A model generated the notes under the pieces. It saw nothing but the letters and a program-made list of their open reading frames with translations. It was not told the DNA's origin and made no database searches. Below, one piece after another: positions 44,281 to 57,100 of a stretch of DNA of 64,000 bases. The position numbers and the translations under genes were made by a program. Numbering within the stretch: position 1 is the stretch's first letter; the number at the start of each line of letters is the position of its first letter. Origin of the DNA: Durusdinium trenchii (lineage: Eukaryota; Sar; Dinophyceae; Suessiales; Symbiodiniaceae); contig CAXAMN010021361.1 in the NCBI GenBank assembly GCA_963970005.1, positions 4,318,895-4,382,894 of the forward strand, written 5' to 3'.

Positions 44281-44348
44281 GATGCAGAACGGATGTGTGA
44301 ATACTTCCGCATCCCCAAAACCGGAGGATCTGAGGGCGAAAAACGATG
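44281..44348 (+). CDS. Candidate terminal exon, unknown protein
   Basis: After CGCCAG (44280) the frame reads AERMCEYFRIPKTGGSEGEK and R, then TGA at 44347-44349. It could be the end of the protein of the preceding candidates, but the phase join is not established. Another + frame is open longer. Confidence 0.35.
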
Positions 44349-44773
44349 AACGGCTGGTGTTTGTGCCGTTCGGAATCCTCACACAAAGGCAATTTGTTCC
44401 TCAAATGGACACGTATTCTACATCAACATATACATCAACTCAATATGGGATCTTTCCTTTTTGATCCTTTTTGGGGCACAACTCCGTGACGTCAGGAGTT
44501 GCAGGACCTCAGGAGTGTAGTGTAGTTTTGGACTTTGTAGATGAAACCCACTTGAGCGGGAGTTCGCCAACCACATCATCCAACCACTATTTGATACTAT
44601 AGGAGTGAGGCGAACTCATGGTCTTGGGGTTTGCCTGCCAGAGGATTTCGTTGGGACAACGCTTCCATCGATGTTTTAGGTCATTCACCGATGAGCAATT
44701 CCCCGAGGGCAATGGGTAGTGTATAAGTTATGTCTGCCAGCAACCCCCCGACGGCCCTAGCTGCTATAGCTAG

Positions 44774-44901
44774 CCCTTTTCGGTACAGAGCGGGTCGGTA
44801 CCTTCAGTGGTGTCCTTTCCGAGACCCAACGACCGGCTGTTGCGCGACTGGCCGAGCGATTCGACAGGGCCAAGACCGACAAGACTGACATCGGCATCCA
44901 G
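44774..44901 (+). CDS. Candidate exon, unknown protein
   Basis: Acceptor TATAGCTAG ends at 44773; GT donor at 44902. The frame reads LFGTERVGTFSGVLSETQRP, AVARLAERFDRAKTDKTDIG with excellent codon bias and a helical second half. No family was recognised. Confidence 0.55.
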
Positions 44902-44956
44902 GTGGGACAGAAAGCAAGTCGAGGACGGAGGACGGAGGACGTCAATTGACCGAAGG

Positions 44957-45115
44957 ACTGGTTTGCTGGGGTTGTTTCGAACCGACTTCGCAGACGACCT
45001 CATCCCGACTCTTTTCTCGCCCGAGGCCCGCAGGGACAGCAGCTGCAGCACCGAACCGCCCCGGCAGCGCCGCAACAGTCTGATGCAGACGCCTCTCGCA
45101 TACAGCCGGGTGAGG
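44957..45115 (+). CDS. Candidate exon, unknown protein
   Basis: In a different frame from the previous exon: LLGLFRTDFADDLIPTLFSP, EARRDSSCSTEPPRQRRNSL, MQTPLAYSR, with strong codon bias and a basophilic-kinase-like RRNS site. An intron of about 55 bp would separate the two, but a phase-correct acceptor was not identified. The frame ends at TGA 45128-45130. Confidence 0.5.
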
Positions 45116-45667
45116 GACAGTCCAGATTGATTTTCAGGAAGGTCCAACCAGTTGAGAGGTCCTCCAGTTGCAAAGTTTATTTATACATCAAACATAAATC
45201 ATCATCCAATGTGTCAATTTGGGGAAGGCGTGCCATTTGCTACAACATGTTACAACAATATCTTCTCACCTTCGTCCACGCACGAAAAATAGAGAGAACA
45301 GAAAGAAAAGCACGAGATCATACGAGATCCATTTATTGAACCCGAGCCATTTTACTTATAAATATACAGTAGTTCTACTTATACAATCAACGAACTCATG
45401 ACGAGTTCAGTGAACTCTCTGCAGGTCCTACAGGCAAAAGCAAAGTTCGGTTTTGCTCGTAGAAGTGACAAGAACCAGGATCATGCAGGAACACTACGTG
45501 TATATTAAAATATATTAAGATGATTTAAGACGTCCAACTTTCATTTGGACATCTTCTTCCAGAATCAGTTGTATAACTACCATGTTGAGAAGATCTAAGA
45601 AGTAAGCCCAGAAAATGTAGACTTCTTAATAAACCCTCCCCATTGAATGCACTCACTCGCGGATGAT

Positions 45668-45963
45668 CTCGCGCGCCCACACCTCCCCGTTCCGGCTTTG
45701 CCGGGGGGGTTGGGTGGGTCTTCTCCAGTGACACACATGACCATCATGAATCTAACTGTACACAGACATCTACGAACAGCTCGGAACGTGGCACAAAACA
45801 ATGGGGTTATTCAAGATCAGGTGTAGCCAAGGAAATTACGAATTATATAGTGGATGGCTCAAGCACGCATCTAATTGGGACCGGGCAAAATTACGTAATC
45901 GAAGCTTTTCTTGCGGAACAGGAAATAGCGGACATGCTGCGTGAACTTATCTCGCTTGGCTGG
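45668..45963 (+). CDS. Open frame lacking a start codon, candidate exon
   Basis: About 98 codons open without an ATG, ending TGA near 45961. The last part reads VAKEITNYIVDGSSTHLIGT, GQNYVIEAFLAEQEIADML, RELISLGW, which looks like a protein C-terminus. An acceptor GGTGTAG at about 45825 would start this part. No family was recognised. Confidence 0.35.
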
Positions 45964-46678
45964 TGAAATTTCAATCTGATCAGGCCAAGGCAAAGGTTGA
46001 CAATTTTTCTGGCATGTCTAACGGCGGAATTTCATTGTGAAACGGACGATTATGTGGGATTGTGAGAATCAAATTTCGAAGGTAACAGTGGGTGTCTTTT
46101 GGGTTGGGCAGTGGGGGGCGTCTTGAAATTCCAGATTCATGGTATGCGGTGAATCCTAAACGAAGGAGGCTCGCAGTGCCTTGCTTGGGATACACTGGGA
46201 TGGACCTCTGGTGCACGAAAACAATTGCAGATGTTTGATGATCAATCTAAAAGTTTCAGATAGCACCTGGAGTCGTGGATCTTTTCTTAGGCGGCTGCAT
46301 CTGGACCCTGGAGCCGTGGAAATCAAGTATCTTCACGGGCAGGAACCTGCCTGCCCAAAGCATAAAGGAAATTGCAAGCTCAGTCCAAGAGATTCCCAAT
46401 TGAATTGTAGATCCTCTTCATATGGAAACAAAATCAAGAGTCTACATTAAGCCAAGAAGTCAGCCAAGTCACCGACCGTGGACTGGAGGGCGAACATGAG
46501 TTCTTTGAGTTCTGTTCTTGGTGTGCGTGTTTCACGGAAAGGAGAAGAACCAATTTCTGACACAATCCGACCATCTCGTTGGGTTGGCCTGGAGAACTTC
46601 GGTCAACAACTGTCTTTTTTGCTCCGCAAAGAGGTTCCAGTTTTGCACTGGCATCGTTCAACCTGTGACTTTTAGCAG

Positions 46679-46858
46679 TGGTATTTGCCGTGGAAGAAGG
46701 CACACTGACCGAGGAGAATCGTCAAGAAGTGCTGTTCTTCGATTCTCCAATGGAGAACAGCAACTGTCCAATCCTACTGAATCCACCACGAAGCAACCAG
46801 GATGAACCAGGTGTCCGGTATCCGACAGCCCGGGATACCGTGATGCTGCTTGTGGCCG
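46679..46858 (+). CDS. Candidate exon, unknown protein
   Basis: Acceptor TTTTAGCAG ends at 46678; GT donor at 46859. The frame reads VFAVEEGTLTEENRQEVLFF, DSPMENSNCPILLNPPRSNQ, then VRYPTARDTVMLLVAG. Clearly coding-like with a single good frame. No family was recognised. Confidence 0.55.
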
Positions 46859-47163
46859 GTCCGTATCCGTGAAGCTGCTCTCTGCGACGTCTCGTTTTGT
46901 GGGATCTCAAACTCACTTTGTGAATCGCTTCCCGTGTGCCCCGACCTCCGACATCACCCGGCTACGAGTCGAGTCTCGAAACGCACCACCCGGGTGTCGG
47001 AAGTCTGAATCATCCCGGGATCTCGCAACAGTGCCTTCAGTACTTGTCATCTATCAAAACCAGCCTAAAATGGGAGACACTGGGCAGTTGGAGGACCGAC
47101 GACCGACATTTGGCTGTAGGTCTGTAGTTTTCGCTTTCATCGTTTCGGGTGCTGTTCAAAGAG

Positions 47164-47323
47164 GTTGAAACTGCATTTGCGCGTTGAGGCAAGAACAGTG
47201 GGTGGACTACACACCAAGGCGCTGGCAAAGCTAGGAGTGTTTGGTCGTTTTCTGTGCCCAGAAGAGGCCCTTGGAGGGTTTTTCCACGTGGACCATTTCA
47301 AGATATTTCAACACTTCGGACAA
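47164..47323 (+). CDS. Candidate exon, unknown protein
   Basis: AG acceptor at 47162-47163; donor GTATGT. The frame reads LKLHLRVEARTVGGLHTKAL, AKLGVFGRFLCPEEALGGFF, HVDHFKIFQHFGQ. Balanced composition typical of a folded domain. Not recognised. Does not phase-join directly to 46679-46858 or to 48075-48160. Confidence 0.5.
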
Positions 47324-48074
47324 GTATGTTTTTACACATTGTGACATGGCTTTTCGTTACGCAACCAGGCGACCTACGAAGTAGGACCTCCATGTAGTGC
47401 CGTCCTCCGTCGTCCTTAGCCGCTCCCTCCGTGATCACGGAGACGAGCGCTCTTTGGAACTTGGAGACGAACGCAGCTAGGCCAGCCAAAGCTGGTGCAT
47501 TGAACAACAACACGTGTAAAGTCATCCTGTTTGGGTGTCCTGGCATCCAGACAGATTGAACAAACACACATGATACCTCCTGACAGATTGATACCTCCAG
47601 ATACCTCCAAATTAAAGTCTTGTGTTCCCAAAGCTGCTCTCATTTTGTTTGGTTGTGACCTTCGAAGTTTGGTCGAAATCTGGGCTCTCTTCGGACAGAC
47701 CCTCCCTGAAGCCATGCGGCGTGGGAGCAGTGAGGACTCTGGAAAACTGACGACAACGACAGGCAATATCGTTTTATGGGTGCAGAGTCACATAACTTGC
47801 CCCTGATGGTCGAAAACAGAACAACTCTGAACTTGGCAGCTTCTTCGTCTGATATGATTTGCCATACCTGGCATGTCGTGCCCTTTCAGGGGTACTTCCC
47901 TGGAGTCTTCTTCTCCAGAATAAGTAATAGTAGCTCTTTCATCACCAAAACGAACCCTTGGCATCCTGGAGAGGCAGAGCTACTAGTAGCTAGAAGCTAG
48001 GTTGGAGGCCATCGCTACGAAACGGGTGGAGGCCATTACTATAGTTAGTAACAAGAAGCTTTTCGCTCCTCAAG

Positions 48075-48160
48075 CAAATCCACCGGTGGAGACCTCACCT
48101 TCTCCGTCCAGGCCCTCAGAGACCTCACCCACGGACTCGGCCGCCGCCTGGCCCGGCCAG
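48075..48160 (+). CDS. Ser/Pro-rich exon of the KH gene (inferred)
   Basis: AG acceptor 48073-48074; GC donor 48161. Reads NPPVETSPSPSRPSETSPTD, SAAAWPGQ, a low-complexity linker. Ends in phase 0, as the next exon requires. Confidence 0.45.
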
Positions 48161-51100
48161 GCGAGATGGGCCGGTCGAACGGTTCGATCTTGTTTTTTTT
48201 GTATCAATAATAGGAAAAGGAATACAAACATGTAAAACCTTGTTGTTTGGTAGTTAGGGTATGTTTTCTGGCTCTTCCAAGGAATTTGTTATATAGGTCT
48301 CCAGATTCTGATGAGCGCGCCCTGTGTCTACGGCTTCCCCAGCTTCTCTGTTTGAAGAATGGATAAGGATGGGTAGTGGCAGAGCAGTCCCAGTCAGGCC
48401 ATGCCGGCGCCGGCCATGCCCCTCATGCCTCCTTTCCCTCTGCCATATCCAACCATGCCAATAGCTATGGTGCCTTGGATGGGGCAGGAGGGGGTAGGGG
48501 ACACCTACCAAGCCGCTTGACTCCATGGGTTGTAGTTGATTCTTTCTGCTAACTAGGACCCTCTTGGGGTGGGTCATCCTGATGTCGTAGATGTCTAGCA
48601 CACTCCGACGAACACATCCACATGGAAGTGGAGTTCTTTTCCCTGTTCGTAAAGTCACCGGCTTCCATGTTAGTGAGTCAGGGTGTATACAGTATGTTTG
48701 TGCCAAGGTTCTTTCCCTAGAATATATATTGAGTATCAGTATGGCTAAGACTCATATCGGATTCTTGGATATTCTTGGTATGTTCAACTAGCATCAAAGC
48801 CTTCGGGGGTTCTGCTTGAGCTGCAAATTGACCTCTCACACCCCCATAGGCTTGGTGCTTTGGCCACGAATTTCACACCATCTCTCAATGCAGAGCACCA
48901 TCGAATCCAGTTGGAACGGCGAAGATTGAAGTTTGAAGGCCTTTGAGTTTGGATGGGAAAGAGAACTAGTCCCCACTATTCCCACCAAAGAATCTTCAAA
49001 ACTCTTGAATTTGAGCGGCTTGACACGCTGTCACTTGTCTCGTCATTCACCCGCTTGTGTAGAATGAAGTCCCTGACATTTTCGTGACATCTGATTTTTT
49101 TGCGCGCAGCCGACTTGGAGTCCGTCACCCATTCCTTGATGGAACCCACGACCAAGTACAACAAACACACTGGTAGTATTTACTCTTGAATGTATTTGCG
49201 ATCTGCACAATATGAGCTAGGGTCGAAATTAAGGAACATGAGAAGCAGTCAGGAAGTTCTGGTGGGGTCACAAAACACACGCCAAAAGCATGTCAACCGT
49301 ATGAACTCGTGTAGAAGGTAGACTTGAACTGAATCCGAAAACTCTTCTACTTACGGACCGGATCTCCACCTGGAAGCCTGGTAAGCTCCTCGCAAAACTA
49401 GCATTTATATATTGTTATAAATGCCCTTTGTGCCACCCCGTCCCCTCAGGTGCCACCGATGGTGCCCTTCGTCCATCCCTATGCTGTGCCCTGGGCGCCG
49501 ACGTTGGCTCCTTTCATCCAAGCGCAGGTGCAGTCGCGAAGAGATGGCTGGGAGCATCTGTGAACATCGACCGAATCTACTGTACTCAGAACACCTGTAT
49601 TATATAGACCAGACGAATGGGACCGGAACATTGGGGTCATTTTCATGGGTTAAATGTATGTCAATGTAACTATTACAGTTCCATTCGGTTGGTCTGGGAT
49701 GGGTGCCGTGAAAATTGGTCAGACACTTCTCTTTTTGATTGACCCGTTCGCCCCGTGCTCCTCTCTTGTCGGCTCCTTTCGGGTGGGAAGGACATGGTCA
49801 GGGTTAAAGTGAATGCGATCCCGTAGAAAGTAGGATCCCCACATTTACGTTGTTGATGCAATTGGCCAATTTCGGTTCTGGACCGTTTGCCTTACAATGC
49901 AGGAAAAGCTTTTACCCAATGGAAGATTTTACAATCTGCATTGAGATAGAAGGCATGGTGTAGTTGTTGTTCCAAAGGCCAGGGTGTTTGTCTACCCTGT
50001 TGCAAAGGATGTGGCTTGAATGTTTTTGCAATTTCGGATTGCCTCTATTCTCCAGTCTTTGGTCATTGAGTGGCTAATCAGCATGAGCAGGCTCAAATGG
50101 CACATTATTGGTGCAAAAGCAGGGCCAGCAGAGTTCCTACTTGCTGATTCCATTTCTGCTTTACATTTTTGCCCGAAAAACAACCTCCGAAGTAATAGAA
50201 ACATGAGGTCCCATCAAACATGAGTGGCTTGGAACTCATTTCTATTTATTTGTAGAGCAGTGTCACTATGCTGTAGCAACAGCTCAGGTTCTGATGTAAG
50301 GTTTGTGCACACTCAACAGAAATGAACGATCCCCGGCAATTGAATACTGTCGATTTCTTACATTTAATCTGCCCCGACCGTATGGTAGTTGGACGACAAC
50401 GTTCCACCTTGGGGTATATGAACTAAAATGAACTAAATCTACAATTCAGCCAACTGACTCCTTTGGCAGCTTAGATCACATCATGGCTACATTGGCTTTG
50501 CGCCATTTGCTCCCTAATATTTGTATACATGATTCCTTGACAAGGGCCCTCCACAAGCCATAATATGCATGTACATGATTGTATATGTATGCGTGTATAT
50601 GAATATGCATATGAACTCTTAAATTCTTTGGACGGATTTATTCCCCTCATTTCAGCTGAACAATCTCTCGCTTTTTCAGGCAGCCATGGGTGCTTTGGGT
50701 GTGTTGCCACCGGTACTGCCACCTGTTGGACCCACAATGCTGGTGCCACCGCAGCTCAGCTGCGGACAGGGCGGAACGTTAGGCCTGGTACGCAGAGGAT
50801 GCTGTTTGGATCTCATGAGAGGGACACAACAATACCTATCAAAACGAAGATTAATTCGTTTCAAGAACAACATTGATTCCTATCAAAGGAAATTAATTCG
50901 TATCAAAAAAGCCTATTCCCCTGGTCCCCTGATCCTCTGGTTCCTGGTCTGCTGGTGTCCTTTGGTCCCCTCGCTGGCCCCCTGGTCCCCTCGGTCAAAA
51001 GTTTCGTCAACGTGCCACGCCCATGTTCGCCGTGTCTAAGGACCTTTGGCATGCTGACAACCAATGTATGGCCATGCAGTTGTACCCATGCACCAAGTTG

Positions 51101-54100
51101 GACAAGCACCATATTCGCCTCCACGTCATCGTGTGGGCAGATTCTTCCACATAGCAAATTTTCTCAAGTGCCCACCCCGTGCCGGAAAACTACTGTCATT
51201 CTATGGTTAGCAGAACACAGGGAGTCAGTACGACCCATAATTTGTTCCCGTCCCGGCAGAGCCCGCAGAACCACAGCAATATCACAATGGTCATTGCCGC
51301 AGCCTCGTCAAAGTACACACAGCAGACGCAACAGCCATAGGAACAGCAGAAGATCGCCCCGGTGTGCAACAGACTCAACAGACGTAGCTGAGAACATCTA
51401 GAGGAGGAAGGTGCGACGCCTTCTGTGAGCCGCCCGAGAGGAACATTTTAGATGAGGAAGATGCAATTCCAACGTAGCACACCTTTTGTGAGCCACCAGA
51501 GGGTACAATTTAGGAGGCAGATGTCATTCCAACGTAGCTGCCTGGGGTAAAATTTAGAGGAGGAAGATGCCATTCCAATGTAGCACACCTTTTGTGAGCC
51601 ACCCACGGCCAAAATTTGGAGGAGGAAGAGACAGTGTTCCCTCCTTTTCGTTTCCCTCTCCTTTCCTTTTCCTTTCCTTGTCTCCTTTTTCCGTTTCCTT
51701 TTCCCTTTTCCACTTCCCTGCTTTTCCTTTCCCCATTCTCTTTCACATAGTGTCCGCACAGGAAGGAGGAGTTAAGCCAGAGTTAACACAGAGGTAACGT
51801 ATTTTCCACTTTATTGCAACTTCCTTTCCTCTTCCTTTCCTTTCCTAACACAGAGTTAAGACAGAGTTAACAGAGAGTTGAAACATGTTGCATTTTTTTG
51901 TCCCTTCCTTTTTTGTTTCCGTCTCCTTTCCTTTTCCTCTTCCTTTCCTTGTCTCCTCTCTTCCTTTTCCCTTCCTTTCCTTCCCTCTATCTTTTTCCTT
52001 TTGACTCCGTCTTAACTCTGTGTTGAGTTCGCCAGGCCGTGTGGACGGAGTTAACGCGAGTGAGCGCGACGCCCACCTGGCTTGGCAGAAGCGCTCTTTG
52101 GACGTAACTAACGAAGCACCCGTCGACATATCAAAATTTCATATTGCAACCGCACTGCAATATGGTGATTTTTGATCCAAGCATCTTGAAAAGCGTGTCC
52201 CTGGCTGTATGGTGCCCTGATGTCCTGGTCTGCTGGTCCCTTGGTCCTCTGGTTCCGTGGTCCTCTGGTCCCCTCTTTCTCTGTGGTCCGTCTCCTGGTC
52301 CGCTGCAGTCACGGCAGCTTCCGTGGCAGGCGCAGCACTTTGTGAACGGATATTTGTTTGATATGCCTCAATTTTCTTTTTGATACTGTACTATTTTAGA
52401 CATGAACTTATGTGTTTTTTGATAGCCCGACCCCGGAGTTCCACATGGATGGGTTGATGCATTTTAGTACAAGAATGGTTTCCATGCCATCGGATTGCCA
52501 CGACCCATGCCCTCCATCACTAGCAGATCGAAGAAGGTAGGCCCCGCCGATGTCCGATCAGTTTCGACAGGCGAGGACTGGATGCTCCAGGGCAGGACCA
52601 ACGTATGACTTGCTGAACGTCCCACAGTCCTAGCATGTCGCTTTCTGAGAGTCCCACAGCGGCAGACACTCAGGCAGTTGGCCCCCGCCGTGTCTGCGGA
52701 GGCCCATCACTGGGACCCACATTGGGTCGGTTGCGGCACCATGACAGCTGGGTGGTCAAGAGGAGGTAGGTGCTTTGGCACACATTCCAGGACCTTCCAA
52801 GTCTGGTGGTTTTTGCACACCCCTAACCTCTAAGAGGCGAGGTTATTTAATGACACCTCTAGGTCCTGGTCCTGGTACATATATGGTTGTGGGTCAAAAC
52901 GTTGAAGGTCAAGCTACATGGTGGACCAGGGCTTCAGGTTTTGACTCACCGCCATACAACAAACTCATGGAGACCAGAGATCATCGCTTTCTGTCAGGCT
53001 ATTTTTTGTATCGACTCCAAGTCTGACGAATCGCTGCGATGGTCGCTGGCAGATCCGAAGGAACGGTTTCGCCGTGTCGCTTTTCGTTTCCGGGCTCGAC
53101 GTGGCGTGGACGGCCGATCCGTCTCGATCCGACGCGCGGACTTGTGCGGAGGCCCCGGAGGCGGCGGAGTACGCCGAGGGCGAGTGGCAGGCGCTGGGGG
53201 TGGTGGCCGCGGGGGTTCAAGAATGGTCTGAGACTTGGTCATCTTGCAAGCATGGTCTCACCATTCAGATGGCAGAGTTGTTGCCGAAGCTTTGCGATTC
53301 ACGATATTTGAGATATTTTTGAGATGCTGACCTCTTGAGATGGTGTTTTTTCTCATCCTTTTCGAGACACTTGGGACCAACCCGCCAAACCAGCCGAAAC
53401 CCATCCAACCCAACGGACCGAAGCTCGAGTGGACGCCCAGACCATCCATGTATCCCTAGGGATCCAGTCGTACCTTCTCAGAAGGTAATTAGACCCTCCA
53501 AACCTACATAATAACAGCTAACAGTGTCTCCAATGACCTTCTCAGAGGATATATGGATCCCTAGGGTATGGAATAGTATGGAATAGTTATATATATGTAT
53601 AGACATGAAACCACCATTTTCACATGACCCCAATGTTGGTACCTCTTCCAGTCCCATTTCTTTGGTCTGGCATGGGTGGTCTCATGTCGAACGGACCGTT
53701 TCGGGTCTTAGTCCTGTAGGCCGGTGCAGGTCGGACCACTGGCGCAAGTCAAGTTTTTTGCTACTATTGAACTAGGACTAAAGACATATATCTATAATCT
53801 ATATAGTATACCTACTATATATATATATAATATCACCTACCAGCACCTTCAAAGTAAGGGGTTACCAATGGAAGCCCCTACTATCCGGGATCCGGGTATA
53901 TAGCTGCTCCTGCTGTGGTGTTCGTCTCCGTGTTCGATCCCAACACTGTGCAAAACTTGTGGAGAACGTCCTCTCTAAAGGAGGCCACTCCCTTGGAGAG
54001 CGAGACGGTGGAGGAGAGCGGGAAGAGGGATCGGAATCCGCGGCCCTGCCGAAAGTTGCGGCTTTGGGCCACTCAGGCTGAAGGACAGAAGTACATCGGC

Positions 54101-57100
54101 ATGTGACAATGTTGGAGCTGTTGGAGCCACTGACAATGGGTGGTGATAGCATGATATATGAAATAACAACACACACACATATATATATATGTATGTATAT
54201 GTATAAAATACAGACACATATAATCAATATATATATATATATAGTTATATATATATGTATAAATAGAGATCGACCAGACACGTCCTGTTTCGCGAGTTTG
54301 CCATGAAAAAACATCTCGTGTTTTTGCTTGATTTGAGGGAGAACATCTCGTGTTTCGAGAACACATTTGTTTTCCTCTGGAAAGACCACCAGTCCATTGG
54401 ACTGGGTCTGAAGCTCGCTTCTCGAGCCTACGGCGAAAAGGTGGCCGCCGCTGCAACCCAAACTCTAAGCCGTACAAATCCTCCAAACACACGCCAGGTC
54501 AAAAGGACCTTCCTTAACCCATGGATTTCCTTAATCCATGGTGTTCCTTAACACATTGCATGGACCTTAAAAGGACCACCGAGCTTTTCCTTGTCAAACA
54601 CGTCGATGGGTGCATGGCCATGGGCCGTGCGCCGTGCAACAAAGCAGACCGAATCCCATTGAATTTGGATGAGCCAACCACTATATACTATACTTTAGAC
54701 ATGCCTTCACCGGCCAAACCCAGAAAATGTAAGGTTAAACCAAAGACACGATGTCTTTCAAACACAATCCCAAACGCTCCATATATGCAAATATGGCCTA
54801 TACATTCATCACCCCAAACCACCAAATGTAGACCATACTGCATACGTGGAGCGTCTGGGAATGTGTTTGTGAAAGTCCAGGTTTGGTGCTTTTGGAGGGA
54901 TTCGGGGTGAACGAAGGACCAAACGAACACCCAAAAGAGACCGGGTCAGCGGTTGTGAAGAACCCTGGTTTAACCTGAACGAATTGTTTGGGTTGAACCA
55001 CAATCTTCCACAGTGACGGCGGAGCATCGTAGTTATGAACACCACATTCCCCCAGCAGCGGCTGTGGTGAAGTTTGGTACCCACAGCGCTCTGGCAGGTT
55101 CCAGGGCCTAGGGGAAGCTCTGAGAAGGAAGACATGTTCATGCCACCGAGGCACACATCTACCTGCACATGCAGCAGGAAGGCTTTGATCTTGTCCCACG
55201 CTTGATTGGACGCAAAGGTGCCTCAGTCCTCACGAAGAAGAATCAACATGACATGGCTGCCATGGTCCTCGGTTGGATGGCAGAATTGGTGTTCAACAAA
55301 AAGCCATAGGTTCCAACAAGGTTCCAACAAGGTCCAAAGGACCCTGAGTGAGTGGATGGCAGCCCCACGTTCCCAGGTTCCCACCCTCCATGGCTACTGG
55401 GGAGACCTGTTCACGCGGATACTGAGGAAGTGATGCTGCATTCCACACAGTTCGCAAATGAAGAACGGCACGCACGAAGAAAACACACGAAAGAGGATGT
55501 TGGCAAGACATTTTTTTTAGCATGTGTGGTATTTTTTTTCCATCTAACCTGAAAAAGAACACGGCAAATGTTTGGTGCCGATGGCTAGCCGTCAAGATCC
55601 AGGTGAAGCTGTCCAAATTGGGGGAGCAGAGAAGACAGGTCTTCCGCCGAACATGAACATACAAGCAGCGCTAGTAATATATTGAATAGACGCCCCCAGA
55701 TGAACGGTCAAGCGACACAGTGCGTGCGTTTGGGGCTTCAGGTGCCATGACAGGCTTCAGGTCGTCTGATGAAGGTCACCAATTGCTTCAATCTATTCCC
55801 ATTGCAATCGACCAATTGGACAGAAGCGGAACCCCTAGGATTTATTGGTCTTTACCGAACCACCATGGTTTTACTAAGGTACACTAGAACACGGCGGGAA
55901 ACCATGTTAAAAACATGGTCTTGGACTTCTGGGGTATATGTTTCATAGCAATTGGAGGACTCCGACTGTCAACATCCCACTCGGCTTGAAGATGTCAGAC
56001 AGCATGGATCTGCATCCAAACATTTCCAGCCTTTAGCCTCGGAACCGAAACATGGCACGGTGCCACCCTTCGGTGCCAAACCGCGCCGCTGCCGCTGTGG
56101 CTCTCACCGATGGCTCAGGCTGCAACATGAGGAAGATTGCGGACCTCACCGGTGCAAAGATCCGCATCCGTGGTCGGGGCAGTGGCTTGGCGGTTCCTGC
56201 GACTTCGCGCGGTTCCGGCGGAGCCGAGCGAAGAAGTGAAGAGGTGCACGAACTGGCCGGGGTTTCACGGTGTTTTGGGGAGTGATGGTGGGTTATACGA
56301 TTTAATTACTATCAACTATGCGTACTTATATCATATCTTATATCACTATATATATATTATACTGATACTTACAAGGCAGGATTGGCTAGTTGTCCTGAGC
56401 TGGGAAAAACACCAAAGTGTATAGTGTATAGTTTCTGAATATATGAGGCAAAGATCTCAACCGTCCCGCACTGACTATCATGGACACTGGAAACAGCGCT
56501 CCGACTTCTTGCAAACAGAGGTCATATTTGCAAGCTTCAGGTGATGGAATGCCGCACCCTTTGTATTGCAGTAATTATGTGTATAGTATCTTGTAGAGAA
56601 TTCTCAGACAATCTTCAGGCTGGATTTCCATCAGTTGTTCACACCCTAGAGGAGCTGCCCAAGCAGAAAGAGTCCTCACCAATCCATTCGTATCCATTAT
56701 ATACTGTATTTGCTTTAGGGATTTTACCTATTGTTTGTTGTTCTCATTAATTGCTGGGGTAACAATCCTTTGATAAGCCCCATCACCAACCTCAAATTCA
56801 TCAAGAAACCCTTCAAAGGACTATACACTACAGCATTTATGGTTTACTTTTGTTTTCCAGAGCCAGGTGTGCGGAAGTGCAACTGGAGAGGCTGAGGCTC
56901 TTTTCGCAGGGATGGTCATCTCAAGGATGGTCCAATTTTTGAGATGGTGACCAGGTTGATAGAAGCTGTGCATCTAGACCCTCATAAAGCCATGATTTAG
57001 CATATGTAGGCTATGGAAGTTCCCAGTTCTAGATCGCCCCCACTCCTTCATCTCTCCCGGGAAGAAGGAGCACACTTTCGACTACCGTTACTTAGGTGGC

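Noticed and set aside
51448-51759. Lys/Arg/Glu-rich minus frames as nuclear proteins
   Set aside because: Direct translation of CTTTCC polypyrimidine repeats.
53862-54461. 199-codon minus frame as a gene
   Set aside because: Antisense to a well-biased + exon and extended through TA/CA microsatellites.
55218-55312. Continuation ASVLTKKNQHDMAAM as the end of the KH domain
   Set aside because: It loses all KH similarity after the GxxG start, while splicing to 56119 restores it exactly.
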